Position numbers and translations under genes: made by a program. The notes below the pieces were generated by a model that was not told where the DNA came from, did no database searches, and saw only the letters and a program-made list of their open reading frames with translations. From a virus: a DNA stretch of 45,777 nucleotides. The stretch covers positions 1 to 45,777 of IMG/VR virus record IMGVR_UViG_3300010334_006366; one strand, written 5' to 3'. Of this stretch, positions 25,112-32,868 are shown one piece after another. The stretch's first letter is position 1. Every line of letters starts with the position of its first letter.

Positions 25112-25822
25112 ATGAGCAATCTTACAGCTTTTGATTTTAACTCCAATCAAGTCCGCACAGTGTCTATTGAAGGACAACCTTGGTTTGTTGCCAAGGATGT
25201 GTGCAATGCTTTGGACATTCTCAATACCAGTCAGGTTGTGTCCAAATTAGATGAAGACGAAAAGCTGCTATATCTAATGTATATAGCAGGTCAACAACGA
25301 GAAACAGTTTTGGTTTCAGAATCCGGCATGTATTCTCTCGTTCTCAAATCTCGCAAACCCGAAGCCAAAGCCTTTAAGAAATGGATTACCGCAGTAGTGC
25401 TCCCCTCAATCCGTCAAACTGGAGGCTATCAAGTTGAGCCTCAAACCCCTAGGCAGTTGCCACCGGTAAGAGACGTAGTGGATTATGCCAAATCGCTGGC
25501 TGTAATAACCACTACTGCCATGCCAGCAGCACTCAAGCAAGCTTTCCTAGATCGCCTTGGGGATGAGATGATTACTACTAAAATCCCTGGGCAAATAGCC
25601 ACCGCACCTAGATTAGTAGGAGTAGTGCAAAAAGCAGAAGAGCTAGGCTACAAATTGGATCACAGTCAGAGGGTGCGGATTGGCAAATTAGTAAAAGACA
25701 CTGGACTTTCATATACCAGAGAGGAAAGATATTGCAACGGGCAAATGCGACCGATCAATTGCTACGAGGACGGGCCCGAACTAGAAAGCGCAATACACAG
25801 TGTTTTTGCCCAACTGAACTAA
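25112..25822 (+). CDS. BRO-N antirepressor-like protein
   Basis: 236 residues. The N-terminal BRO domain is clear: VRTVSIEGQPWFVAKDVCNAL, LVSESGMYSLVLKSRKPEAK, AFKKWITAVVLPSIRQTGGY. The C-terminal half is a different domain (VGVVQKAEELGYKLDHSQRV). Such proteins are antirepressors or DNA-binding switches of temperate phages. It precedes the iteron region at 25926-26319 and could act there. Confidence 0.93.
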   Translation: MSNLTAFDFNSNQVRTVSIEGQPWFVAKDVCNALDILNTSQVVSKLDEDEKLLYLMYIAGQQRETVLVSESGMYSLVLKSRKPEAKAFKKWITAVVLPSIRQTGGYQVEPQTPRQLPPVRDVVDYAKSLAVITTTAMPAALKQAFLDRLGDEMITTKIPGQIATAPRLVGVVQKAEELGYKLDHSQRVRIGKLVKDTGLSYTREERYCNGQMRPINCYEDGPELESAIHSVFAQLN

Positions 25823-25841
25823 GCTATACTATACACAACAC

Positions 25842-25891
25842 AACTCACCCAGCTATGTCGCAATAGGTACCTGCAAACGGTGGGTTCTTTT
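25842..25891 (+). terminator. probable terminator after the BRO gene
   Basis: AACTCACC pairs with GGTGGGTT (25842-25849 and 25879-25886, one G-U pair), followed by CTTTTG. The long loop contains GGTACC. Confidence 0.5.
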
Positions 25892-25925
25892 GTGCTTATA
25901 CACAAACGCACTACAGATCAATTAT

Positions 25926-26319
25926 CCATACAGTAGATTGTACAGATATCAATACACTAAGTATATTTGCCTATAAAACAAGATATATGGAAACCTGATA
26001 AATCCGGCTGCTGGCGACAGAATATCTTATATATTCTATTTCAATACGATTACCGGTACGACACTCGATACGATTATCAATACAATATCCATACGGAAAC
26101 CTGATGAATCCGGCTGCTATCGACAGAATATCTTATATATTCCCTTGTCGGTACGATTACCGGTACGATAACCCGTACAAATACCCGTACAGTATATATA
26201 CGAATTCCTGATAATTTCTGGCAAAATCGACAAAATATCTTATGTATTTCCCGGGTATCCGTACGTTTATCAATACGATTACCGACACATATAAGTAAAA
26301 TCTCAAAATATCTAGAAAT
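25926..26319. repeat. phased 12-bp iterons interleaved with three 48-bp repeats
   Basis: The 48-bp repeat (GGAAACCTGAT...CGACA.AATATCTTATATATT) occurs at about 25989-26036, 26096-26142 and 26200-26248; the first two are nearly identical and the third is diverged. Each is followed by 12-bp units of consensus RRTACGATTAYC: about four after the first, four after the second and two to three after the third. Degenerate units also precede the first (25926-25960). Total period is about 105 bp. The 605-base gap 25823-26427 holds no gene. An origin, partition site or multi-operator switch are the main possibilities. Confidence 0.8.
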
Positions 26320-26352
26320 ATATAAGAAAGTTTATAGAAAAATACCCAAAAT

Positions 26353-26397
26353 TAGGTATAAATACCTATTGATTTTCTAGGGTATATCGCATATTAT
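26353..26397 (+). promoter_or_regulatory. promoter with full palindromic operator, for the 82-aa gene
   Basis: TAGGTATAAATACCTA (26353-26368) directly abuts -35 TTGATT (26369-26374), then a 17-base spacer and -10 TATTAT (26392-26397). The same palindrome with flanks occurs at 37315-37330 and 41969-41984. Confidence 0.75.
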
Positions 26398-26427
26398 ATA
26401 TATATAAGCCCGATAAGGAGGTTCGTT

Positions 26428-26676
26428 ATGTCCCAGTCCACCCAGTCCGTTTCCGAGTTCGTTCAAGCGCTTCGCGCTTCCCGCCAGCCCGAGTGGGCAG
26501 AGGCCGGTTTCTCCTCTTTTGAGGAGTTTGCAGCCCGTGAGTCTGCTCTTATGAGCACTCCCGTGCGCGTGTGGATCGAGTGGAAGCGTTTGTCCGCTAT
26601 TGATACCGCCGCTGCGGATGCGTATATCCTTAGCGCGCCCATGATCGACGAAGATGGCGAGGAGTATTATCCCTAG
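26428..26676 (+). CDS. GC-rich small acidic protein of unknown function, 82 aa
   Basis: Base composition and codon use differ sharply from all neighbours: C- and G-ending codons (TCC, CGC, GAG, GTT/GTG) dominate. The protein is acidic, ends DEDGEEYYP, and has a helical centre (FVQALRASRQPEWAEAG). Expression signals are unusually strong: a consensus promoter, AAGGAGG seven bases before the ATG, and two stacked terminators after the stop. It may be a recently acquired or codon-optimised, highly expressed protein, for example a host-takeover or inhibitor protein. No family recognised. Confidence 0.8.
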   Translation: MSQSTQSVSEFVQALRASRQPEWAEAGFSSFEEFAARESALMSTPVRVWIEWKRLSAIDTAAADAYILSAPMIDEDGEEYYP

Positions 26677-26686
26677 GGGTTCGCCC

Positions 26687-26743
26687 TCCCCCGAAAGGGG
26701 GATTTTTTTTTGCTCATAGGTAGGAATGCCTATGGGGTTTTTT
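26687..26743 (+). terminator. tandem intrinsic terminators
   Basis: First hairpin CCCCC-GAAA-GGGGG (about 26688-26701) has a GNRA tetraloop and nine T residues. Second hairpin CATAGG/CCTATG (26715-26720 and 26729-26734) is followed by GGGTTTTTT. Confidence 0.9.
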
Positions 26744-26822
26744 ATGGGCAATAGTATATATGCTGTTAGTAGTTGCGCACCAATGCCGTTTGACTGCTGC
26801 TATACATAAATCTCCTATTAAT

Positions 26823-27173
26823 TTAAAGCACTTTGTGCAACTCGGCAGCGGCCGCATCAACCCAAGGTCTAGCTGGAATTACCGTACCGCTTGCCAGTGT
26901 CGCGCCCTCATGTACTATGATCGCATGATCGCACTGATAGCTATAGACTACCTCGGTAGGAGATACTCGAGATACGTTTAGGCTATCGCGCAGCTCTCCA
27001 GTATCGACTATATCCCTGGGTGAACCTACTATAGAACCGTTGCGCCTGTGGGTATCGTTGGGCCATCCCCATTTTTGCTGGTCAATTTGGGCTAGTTGCT
27101 CTTGCTCAAACAATTCGACCACAGCTTGAAAATTTTGCTCTATTACGCTCTCTGCAAATTCCCAGTTAATCAC
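26823..27173 (-). CDS. HK97 gp10-like head-tail joining protein
   Basis: 116 residues. The family pattern is present: an N-terminal helix, GSPRDIVDTGELRDSL in the middle, a VYSYQCDHAIIVHEGA strand-turn, and IPARPWVDAAAAE at the end. Such proteins (gp10/tail-completion group) join head and tail in siphophages. It overlaps the upstream gene by 4 bases (ATGA). Confidence 0.8.
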   Translation of the reverse strand: MINWEFAESVIEQNFQAVVELFEQEQLAQIDQQKWGWPNDTHRRNGSIVGSPRDIVDTGELRDSLNVSRVSPTEVVYSYQCDHAIIVHEGATLASGTVIPARPWVDAAAAELHKVL

Positions 27174-27436
27174 GTTGTCAGTAGCTCCTTAAGTTTGATT
27201 TTCTCGTCATCTGATAAAAGCTTGGCTGCCATCTGCAATGCGTCTTTGGGGTAGACCTGCCTAAAAATATTTAGCTGTTTTTGGCTGTTAAATTTTTGAT
27301 AGATTTTGTCTTTGTAGATAGCTCCTTCTGGAGGCTCAACAGGCTCAAACAAATCAGGATTGATACAAATGCGCAGATCTTGAGCTATCGCTTCAATTGT
27401 CTCTGTTGCCAGCCATTGCGCTCTAGATAAAATCAT
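27170..27436 (-). CDS. hypothetical structural-module protein, 88 aa
   Basis: Unrecognised. Helical, charged, with a hydrophobic patch (LRICINPDLFEPVEPPEGAI). It lies between the gp10-like gene and the 177-aa gene with short overlaps on both sides, so it is probably part of the same head-tail operon. Confidence 0.65.
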   Translation of the reverse strand: MILSRAQWLATETIEAIAQDLRICINPDLFEPVEPPEGAIYKDKIYQKFNSQKQLNIFRQVYPKDALQMAAKLLSDDEKIKLKELLTT

Positions 27437-27956
27437 TAATTTTAGGAGTATTTACAGGTTTTTCTACAGCCAAATCATATATTCGTGGAGGTCTAGCAGT
27501 GGCAACTATCAAAGATTGCGTGATTGCGTCAGACTGGTTGACTATGGCTCGTTCTAAAATTTCCTTGTCGGTCTTGGATAGCTTGTCTAGTTTGAGGTAC
27601 TGGCAAGATAGCGATTCAATTAAGACAGCATAGGCAGCCGCAGGATCAAAAATGTAATTCTTGTTGTCTTCTAGATTTAAAACCTTACAATTTGCTGGCA
27701 AATCTTGCCGGTAATTTGCTTTAAAAAAGTCAGCTATTTTTTTGCTTTTAAATACTATATTAATTTTACGATACAGACCAATATCTATAGGCTCAATAAA
27801 AACTTTATTTAGCTCAGTGAGATTAGCCAACCGTTTAAATTTCTTTACCTCAAATACCTTATCCTCGCCAGCAAAATCTACCTGAGCGCAGGCTAAAGAT
27901 TGAGAATTTAAATTAATGCCAGATGTGCCAATGCCCAGAACCATTACTTGCAGCAT
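27423..27956 (-). CDS. hypothetical structural-module protein, 177 aa
   Basis: Unrecognised. The start is put at ATG 27956 (or 27944), because codons further upstream run through a hairpin. A beta-rich N-terminus (MLQVMVLGIGTSG) is followed by a helical C-terminus (LDKLSKTDKEILERAIVNQS). Overlaps the next gene by 14 bases. Could be a head-tail adaptor, by position only. Confidence 0.6.
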   Translation of the reverse strand: MLQVMVLGIGTSGINLNSQSLACAQVDFAGEDKVFEVKKFKRLANLTELNKVFIEPIDIGLYRKINIVFKSKKIADFFKANYRQDLPANCKVLNLEDNKNYIFDPAAAYAVLIESLSCQYLKLDKLSKTDKEILERAIVNQSDAITQSLIVATARPPRIYDLAVEKPVNTPKINDFI

Positions 27957-27960
27957 ATTT

Positions 27961-27989
27961 AAAACAAAACCCTCTTGGGCAAAAGGGTT
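27961..27989 (-). terminator. hairpin with T tail immediately before the 177-aa gene
   Basis: Read leftward, AACCCT...AGGGTT is followed by TTGTTTT and then, after a few bases, the ATG at 27956. This is either a leaky terminator or an attenuator of the structural operon. Confidence 0.5.
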
Positions 27990-28051
27990 CAAAACATTAT
28001 TTAAAAGATGATATACCCCAAGAGGTATACACAAGTTTTATTTTATCGCAA

Positions 28052-28086
28052 AAACAAAACCCACCAATTTGTAGTTTTTGGAGGGT
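28052..28086 (-). terminator. intrinsic terminator after the 226-aa gene
   Basis: Read leftward, AACCCTCCAA pairs with TTGGTGGGTT (one mismatch), followed by TTGTTTTT. It lies about 50 bases beyond the stop at 28138. Confidence 0.7.
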
Positions 28087-28137
28087 TCTTGAAATAATAG
28101 GAGATCGCTCGATTATACCAATCAAACACCAAATCAA

Positions 28138-28818
28138 TTATACACTAACTAGCTTAGGTTTGCTTGACATACTATTAGAGACCGCTTGACGCTTGGCTTT
28201 CACCTTCTTTGCTGGCAACTGCTCATGAGTTGAAATCGTTGCTTTGTGAACCAACTGTCCATCCTCAAAATCAGCTTTGATTACTGTAAAGCTAGCTTTA
28301 ATTTTGGTCTTTTTGCTAGGTCTAAACGCTGGCTCATCCCAGCTAATCGGCAGGTAACTATTTTTAAAAAACTGCTTAACTTCAGCTTGAGCGTTGCGGT
28401 AAATTGTAAAATAATTTCCTTTGAGGATCGGCACATTTTGCCAGACTCCTTTAAGCAAAAACCCCTCTGGCTCTTGAGGCTGAGTAGGATACCAGTAAAG
28501 CAATCTAAAATAATATTCCTTGCGCACTGGATGATATTGAGGATAGACTTTGAGCCATACTGGTAGGGTTTGCTTTAGATAGTATGGGTCTTGCTGGCTT
28601 GCCATGAAATCCAACAGCTTTGATTGCATATACTGGCAATTGTTCTTAAGAAACAATTTGTATTTTTTATCAAGAAGCAGGTAAAACAAACAGACATCCT
28701 TGCCGTCTTTTTGCTCTATTCTGTATGAGATTGCTCCTTGAATCAAGCCAATTGCCTGATAGAAATGATCCTCTGGCGGGGTAATCTTGCGCTTAATTGG
28801 TTTAGGTAATTTGCTCAT
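28138..28818 (-). CDS. hypothetical protein co-transcribed with dnaN, 226 aa
   Basis: Unrecognised. Rich in aromatic residues (KEYYFRLLYWYPTQPQ) with a beta-strand look and a basic C-terminal tail (KKVKAKRQAVSNS). Its ATG overlaps the dnaN stop, so it is coupled to the clamp. A nucleic-acid-binding or clamp-partner role is possible from context only. Confidence 0.7.
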   Translation of the reverse strand: MSKLPKPIKRKITPPEDHFYQAIGLIQGAISYRIEQKDGKDVCLFYLLLDKKYKLFLKNNCQYMQSKLLDFMASQQDPYYLKQTLPVWLKVYPQYHPVRKEYYFRLLYWYPTQPQEPEGFLLKGVWQNVPILKGNYFTIYRNAQAEVKQFFKNSYLPISWDEPAFRPSKKTKIKASFTVIKADFEDGQLVHKATISTHEQLPAKKVKAKRQAVSNSMSSKPKLVSV

Positions 28819-29933
28819 TATTTTACAATGTCTATTGGCATAATCAAAATTAAGGAATTGGTGTTTTCTTCTTCTTGCTCTGGAGTGATAATTACTGGCT
28901 TGGTAGACTGATTTAATTTAATTCGTATTGAATCAGAACTGACAGATTGAATAGCCTCAATCAAATATTTGATATTGAAGGCGATAATCAAAGAAGTCAG
29001 CCCATTGCCCTTAGCTGGTTCAATTGCCATAACTTCTTGACTGGAGTTAACTTCATTTTTCGCGCTGAGCTCTAATTCCCTGTGGCTAATACTAAATTCA
29101 ACTATATTTTTATTAGAAAATAATGCCACGCGTTCTAGTGAGCTCAATAGCTCCTTGCGGTTGATTGTAAATTCTAATTCAAATTTCTTAGGCACTAGGG
29201 ACTCATATTGAGGATAATTTCCCTCAAGCTTTCTGGTAATCACAATATCTCCAGAAGCTAGGGTTATGCGCAGCCATGCCGAATCTATCTCTAGAGAAAC
29301 CACCGAGCCTTCTAGTAGTCGGTTGATTTTTTGCAAGCTAGCTCCTGGTATCACTACCTCAAAAGCTTTTTCCCCAGAATCACAACTGCTTGCTTGCACA
29401 GCCAATTTGTGACTATCAGTAGCGGCTGCTACAAGACTTTGCTGCTCAGATAAATATTTAAAATCAACACCAGTGAGAATCTGTTTACTCGGCTCATTAG
29501 TATAGAAAGAACCAGTAAATTTTATAAGTTGCTTGAGCAACTTGGGATCTATATCAAATTTGATTTCTGGCGTGATAGCAGGCAGGCTTATATAGTCTTT
29601 GTAATTGCCTCCGGCAATTTGATAGCTGCCAGTAGAAGCTGTGATTGTCGTTAAACATTTTTCATCCACATGGAATCTGATATCTCCAGAGAGGCGGCTC
29701 ATCAAATCGCTCAATATCTGCTTATTTATCGCTACAGAGCCCGGTTTAACTACAGTGGCTTGAGATTGTGCCACGCATCCTGATTGTAGGTCAAACCCTG
29801 TAAAAGTGACTTGTTTGTCTTTTGCTTCAATCAGGACTGTTTTGAGAATTGGGTTATTGGGATTGGCTGGAACAAAGGCAGCAGCTTTGCTCAATGCTTG
29901 ATACAGTAGTGCTTTAGTGGTTATAAATTCCAT
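28818..29933 (-). CDS. dnaN: DNA polymerase III beta subunit (sliding clamp)
   Basis: 371 residues, the normal bacterial length. Typical landmarks are visible: AAAFVPANPNNPILKTVLIEA near the N-terminus, VAIN..ILSDLMSRLSGD, AATDSHKLA(V), a GNYPQYESLVPK segment, and the C-terminal YLIEAIQS...VIITP...LILIMPI. The clamp tethers polymerase to DNA. A phage-encoded bacterial-type clamp is uncommon; it suggests the phage customises the host replicase. It diverges from the SSB-like gene. Confidence 0.93.
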   Translation of the reverse strand: MEFITTKALLYQALSKAAAFVPANPNNPILKTVLIEAKDKQVTFTGFDLQSGCVAQSQATVVKPGSVAINKQILSDLMSRLSGDIRFHVDEKCLTTITASTGSYQIAGGNYKDYISLPAITPEIKFDIDPKLLKQLIKFTGSFYTNEPSKQILTGVDFKYLSEQQSLVAAATDSHKLAVQASSCDSGEKAFEVVIPGASLQKINRLLEGSVVSLEIDSAWLRITLASGDIVITRKLEGNYPQYESLVPKKFELEFTINRKELLSSLERVALFSNKNIVEFSISHRELELSAKNEVNSSQEVMAIEPAKGNGLTSLIIAFNIKYLIEAIQSVSSDSIRIKLNQSTKPVIITPEQEEENTNSLILIMPIDIVK

Positions 29934-30002
29934 GAGACATTATTTGTGTTGATTGATTTACCTTGATTGTACAATAAGCTAGCGATTAGCCAAGTGATCC
30001 AT

Positions 30003-30039
30003 ATACCTATTGACAAGGGAGATAACAACCCTTTAGAAT
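30003..30039 (+). promoter_or_regulatory. promoter with ATACCTA half-site, for the SSB-like gene
   Basis: ATACCTA (30003-30009) directly abuts -35 TTGACA (30010-30015); 17-18 bases later comes TTAGAAT (30033-30039). Same design as the promoters at 26353, 37286 and 41940. Confidence 0.65.
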
Positions 30040-30086
30040 CAAAATTACTCAACAGAGTAAAAATAACATTACGAGCAACAAATACC

Positions 30087-31034
30087 GTGAGCAACACTAC
30101 TGGCAACTTTAACGAGTTTGAAAACGAAATCGCCCAGCCCCTAGTCCGCCCTTGGGTTCAGGTAGTGAACGTCAAAAACGATTCACTAAAAAACATTGCA
30201 AAAGACAACAAACCTTGGGGGTTTTTCCTAGCGCAAGAGCAAGCCACTGATGTGGGATTTGAGCCTGATAACAATTGGGATGATATTGATATAGAATTTG
30301 TTGACGATGAACCAACACATGGGTATCTAACCAAATCGCCAAGGTTTGTTGTAATTCAGCGTTCACGTCCCGAAGCATACAAAAAAAATTCTTATGGAAA
30401 TTGGCGATACGAAGGGCTGTATTTTGGAGATTCTGCCAATTCAGCATCAACCAATTACCACGAATTAATTAAAGGTCTCAGCTCCGATGATCAAAAAAGC
30501 TGGCGTTCAATCACGCGATACCTTTTGATGTTTGTTGATGAAAAAAATCAGCCTCTTCACAGCAAACCATTACAACTCAAATTAAAGGGCGCTGGAGGAT
30601 ACGCAATTGGACAAGCTATTGTAGATACTTATGTCAATTTTGAAAAGTCCTATTTTGCCAGCATCAAAAAACCGCATTCTATAATCTCACCGGCTGGCAG
30701 AGCTCGCATTGTGATTGACCTAAAACTGGGTTTGGAAAAGCCCGGCGCCAACAGTCCTCAGATTGTTGTTGAGACCCTATCTACTCCTAGCGTTGCTCTG
30801 GGCAAATTTCAAGAAGTTGACAGCAAGGGTAAAACTGTCAAGCATTTTGGGGTGAGCCTTGATTCTATGCTTGTTAGCGCTTCTACTAGCTTTGGTGCTC
30901 AGCTTAGGGATTTGCACCAAGACAATTTAGAATTTGCCTTGCCCGGTGGCAAAAAGGCTCAAGCTATTGTTAATACGGTTGATGATGAACTAGAAACTGT
31001 TGACGATGAAAATGCTGATTTGATGCCGTTCTAA
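30087..31034 (+). CDS. candidate single-stranded DNA-binding protein with acidic C-terminal tail (DUF5895-like)
   Basis: About 315 residues from a GTG at 30087; the frame is open further left, but those codons lie in the promoter. The body is beta-rich with WGFFLAQEQ, RPWVQVV and YGNWRYEGLYF, resembling the cyanobacterial DUF5895 group as I remember it. The C-terminus is an acidic tail (DDELETVDDENADLMPF) ending in Pro-Phe, the hallmark of bacterial SSB tails that recruit replication proteins. It lies divergently beside dnaN. The SSB role is inference from tail and context. Confidence 0.65.
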   Translation: MSNTTGNFNEFENEIAQPLVRPWVQVVNVKNDSLKNIAKDNKPWGFFLAQEQATDVGFEPDNNWDDIDIEFVDDEPTHGYLTKSPRFVVIQRSRPEAYKKNSYGNWRYEGLYFGDSANSASTNYHELIKGLSSDDQKSWRSITRYLLMFVDEKNQPLHSKPLQLKLKGAGGYAIGQAIVDTYVNFEKSYFASIKKPHSIISPAGRARIVIDLKLGLEKPGANSPQIVVETLSTPSVALGKFQEVDSKGKTVKHFGVSLDSMLVSASTSFGAQLRDLHQDNLEFALPGGKKAQAIVNTVDDELETVDDENADLMPF

Positions 31035-31044
31035 TAACTTTACA

Positions 31045-31065
31045 AGCTGGGCTAATCACCCAGCT
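31045..31065 (+). repeat. intergenic hairpin repeat AGCTGGG/CCCAGCT, copy 1
   Basis: Perfect 7-bp hairpin inside a longer conserved leader (TTTACAAGCTGGGCTAATCA... then CTTAGGAGAAT) before the 97-aa gene. Copies follow at 31396-31415 and 31857-31877. No T tail, so it is not a terminator; RNA stability or processing between cistrons is likelier. Confidence 0.85.
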
Positions 31066-31093
31066 AAAACTATCAATCTTAGGAGAATACCCC

Positions 31094-31387
31094 ATGAATA
31101 ATACCGCTTATGCGCTTGATGCAATGGCGCGTACATTTGCAAGCCACTGGTTAGAAAAATGCGAATTTACAAAGCAAAATAATGATTATGTTGCATTTTC
31201 TAAAACATTAATGCCTTTTATGCAAGAGTTAACCGGCATCAAATCAAATGTTTGGGTATTAGCATCAACAAAAGAAATTGTAAATGCGTTAATTGATGTT
31301 TACAATAATGCATCGCACAATGAAGATATTTGTTTAATTTCAACAGAATACTATCAAAAAGTATCTGATTTATTGGAACAAATATAA
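31094..31387 (+). CDS. tandem small paralog 1, 97 aa
   Basis: First of five adjacent small proteins sharing an N-terminal W-[LI]-x2-C motif (here ASHWLEKCEF) and a helical C-terminal half with an EYYQKVSDLL-type ending. AGGAGA lies eight bases before the ATG. The family is not recognised. Acidic and helical; probably cytoplasmic. Confidence 0.75.
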   Translation: MNNTAYALDAMARTFASHWLEKCEFTKQNNDYVAFSKTLMPFMQELTGIKSNVWVLASTKEIVNALIDVYNNASHNEDICLISTEYYQKVSDLLEQI

Positions 31388-31395
31388 CTTTTACA

Positions 31396-31415
31396 AGCTG
31401 GGCTAACCCCCAGCT
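31396..31415 (+). repeat. intergenic hairpin repeat, copy 2
   Basis: AGCTGGG-ctaacc-CCCAGCT; the loop is one base shorter than in copies 1 and 3. It is followed by the same CTTAGGAGAAT Shine-Dalgarno leader. Confidence 0.85.
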
Positions 31416-31443
31416 AAAATTATCAATCTTAGGAGAATCGCTT

Positions 31444-31845
31444 ATGTTATCAATATCACCAAAGCAAAATTTAGTGATATTAGATGTTTCTATATGGGCT
31501 AATAGCTGCAAAATAGAAGGAGATTTTTGCAAATTTACTTATGGTTTTTTGCGAAAAATTAAACAAATTCTCGTAGAACATTGTGAGTTTTCTGATGATG
31601 ATTTGCCACATTATGATGAATTAATAGAGGCTTTGTGGTTAGTAGATAAATTTGTCTACGCTGAAAATGCACTTGATGCGTACAATGCTAATTCGATTTG
31701 TATTATTCCTGTGCAATATCATGAAATGGTATTGTCTGCACTTAAAGCCAAGGTTTTAGTTGATGGAAAACTTTTAAGTCTTGAGGAAAGGTATAGGTGG
31801 CCTAAGCAACTTGGTGACTCCACTGCATTGTGGTCTTTTGATTAA
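31444..31845 (+). CDS. tandem small paralog 2, 133 aa
   Basis: Carries the shared motif as IWANSCKIEGD and a later CIIPVQYHEMVLSAL segment that matches the signature of its neighbours. A 25-residue C-terminal extension rich in basic and aromatic residues is unique to this copy. AGGAGA precedes the ATG. Function unknown. Confidence 0.7.
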   Translation: MLSISPKQNLVILDVSIWANSCKIEGDFCKFTYGFLRKIKQILVEHCEFSDDDLPHYDELIEALWLVDKFVYAENALDAYNANSICIIPVQYHEMVLSALKAKVLVDGKLLSLEERYRWPKQLGDSTALWSFD

Positions 31846-31856
31846 TTAACCTTACA

Positions 31857-31877
31857 AGCTGGGCTAATCACCCAGCT
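31857..31877 (+). repeat. intergenic hairpin repeat, copy 3
   Basis: AGCTGGG-ctaatca-CCCAGCT, identical to copy 1. The downstream Shine-Dalgarno leader has diverged here. Confidence 0.85.
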
Positions 31878-31896
31878 ATCTACATAAGAAACAATT

Positions 31897-32208
31897 ATGC
31901 CGTCAGAAGAAGAATTATTAGCTCTAGTCCACAACTGGTTAGCAGATTGTCAACTTATAGAGCCTCAAAATGAACAAGAATTGCCCTACTATATCTATCC
32001 AGTGGAGTATTCTGATCAAATATTCGATCAATTAAAACTGTGGGATGGCTATCACATCAAATGGCATTTGTTTTTTTTGTTAAAAGCTTTAGAGCAAATG
32101 CTGGACGTTTCTTGGTATGAAGATTCTAGTCCTTTGCATGTTTGTACTGAGCCCGGAATTTACCAAGACATTGTCAAATTTACAACCCCAATACAAAAAA
32201 GGATATGA
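31897..32208 (+). CDS. tandem small paralog 3, 103 aa
   Basis: Shared motif HNWLADCQLIE, then YYIYPVEYSDQIFDQL, the clearest form of the family signature. Strongly acidic. Its stop overlaps the next start (ATGA). Function unknown. Confidence 0.75.
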   Translation: MPSEEELLALVHNWLADCQLIEPQNEQELPYYIYPVEYSDQIFDQLKLWDGYHIKWHLFFLLKALEQMLDVSWYEDSSPLHVCTEPGIYQDIVKFTTPIQKRI

Positions 32209-32609
32209 CAGAATCACTAAAACAATTGTTAGACCTTGTCCAAGATTGGCTTAAGGATTGCCAAGAAGATTTTCAAAATATAGAGTATTTTGAAAACGAG
32301 GAGGATGACGAATTTATTGTCAGTAAAATCTATGTTTTTGACACAGTTTATTTGTTTGATTTGGATGAAGAATTGGATCGCTGGAAAGAAGTTGAGCTTT
32401 GCTCAGACAGTTTGACAGACCAATTATTGATCCTGCTTGTGCAGGCTTTATATGATGCTAGCTCGTGCGATCCAAATAGTTTTAATCCCTCCAAATACTA
32501 TATTGATGCAGAATATTACGACAAAATCTCCAGTATTGTAAAATCAATACATGCAGACATTAACAACACTGGCGACAATAAAATCGGCTCTCTTCAATTG
32601 GATTGCTGA
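32205..32609 (+). CDS. tandem small paralog 4, 134 aa
   Basis: Shared motif QDWLKDCQED and a later YYIDAEYYDKISSIV. Very acidic middle (EYFENEEDDEF). Coupled to the previous gene by a 4-base overlap and overlapping the next by 59 bases. Confidence 0.7.
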   Translation: MTESLKQLLDLVQDWLKDCQEDFQNIEYFENEEDDEFIVSKIYVFDTVYLFDLDEELDRWKEVELCSDSLTDQLLILLVQALYDASSCDPNSFNPSKYYIDAEYYDKISSIVKSIHADINNTGDNKIGSLQLDC

Positions 32610-32868
32610 TTGTGTTTATATCGACAAATATTACAGGTTTGATGTTAGTTATATTGCCCAGTTCAACCAGTTGATTGGGCAATTTGAAGATCATAGAATT
32701 GACGATAACTTGACCCCATATTCTCCACAGCTTAAGGGTCAAGATAAACTAGTTGATTTGTTATTGGGCATAGTTGTAAATGCCGAAATCACAGGCAAGG
32801 ATCAAGCAATAATTGCTCAAATATTTCTCAATAAAGCTAAAGAATTACTAGCTCAATCCCTTCTTTAA
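32551..32868 (+). CDS. tandem small paralog 5, 105 aa
   Basis: Shared motif FNWIADCVYID followed by YRFDVSYIAQFNQLIGQF. Starts inside the previous gene and ends overlapping the convergent gene by 21 bases. The long overlap with paralog 4 indicates that the tail of that gene is dispensable or recently extended. Confidence 0.7.
   Translation: MQTLTTLATIKSALFNWIADCVYIDKYYRFDVSYIAQFNQLIGQFEDHRIDDNLTPYSPQLKGQDKLVDLLLGIVVNAEITGKDQAIIAQIFLNKAKELLAQSLL

Noticed and set aside
25989-26248. Three spaced 48-bp repeats as a CRISPR array
   Set aside because: The repeats are too long and diverged, and the 'spacers' are themselves built of 12-bp iterons related to one another; CRISPR spacers are unrelated unique sequences.
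26377-26751. Leftward reading frame opposite the GC-rich gene
   Set aside because: It runs antisense through the strong promoter, the 82-aa gene and its terminators, and has no ribosome binding site; a GC-rich shadow.
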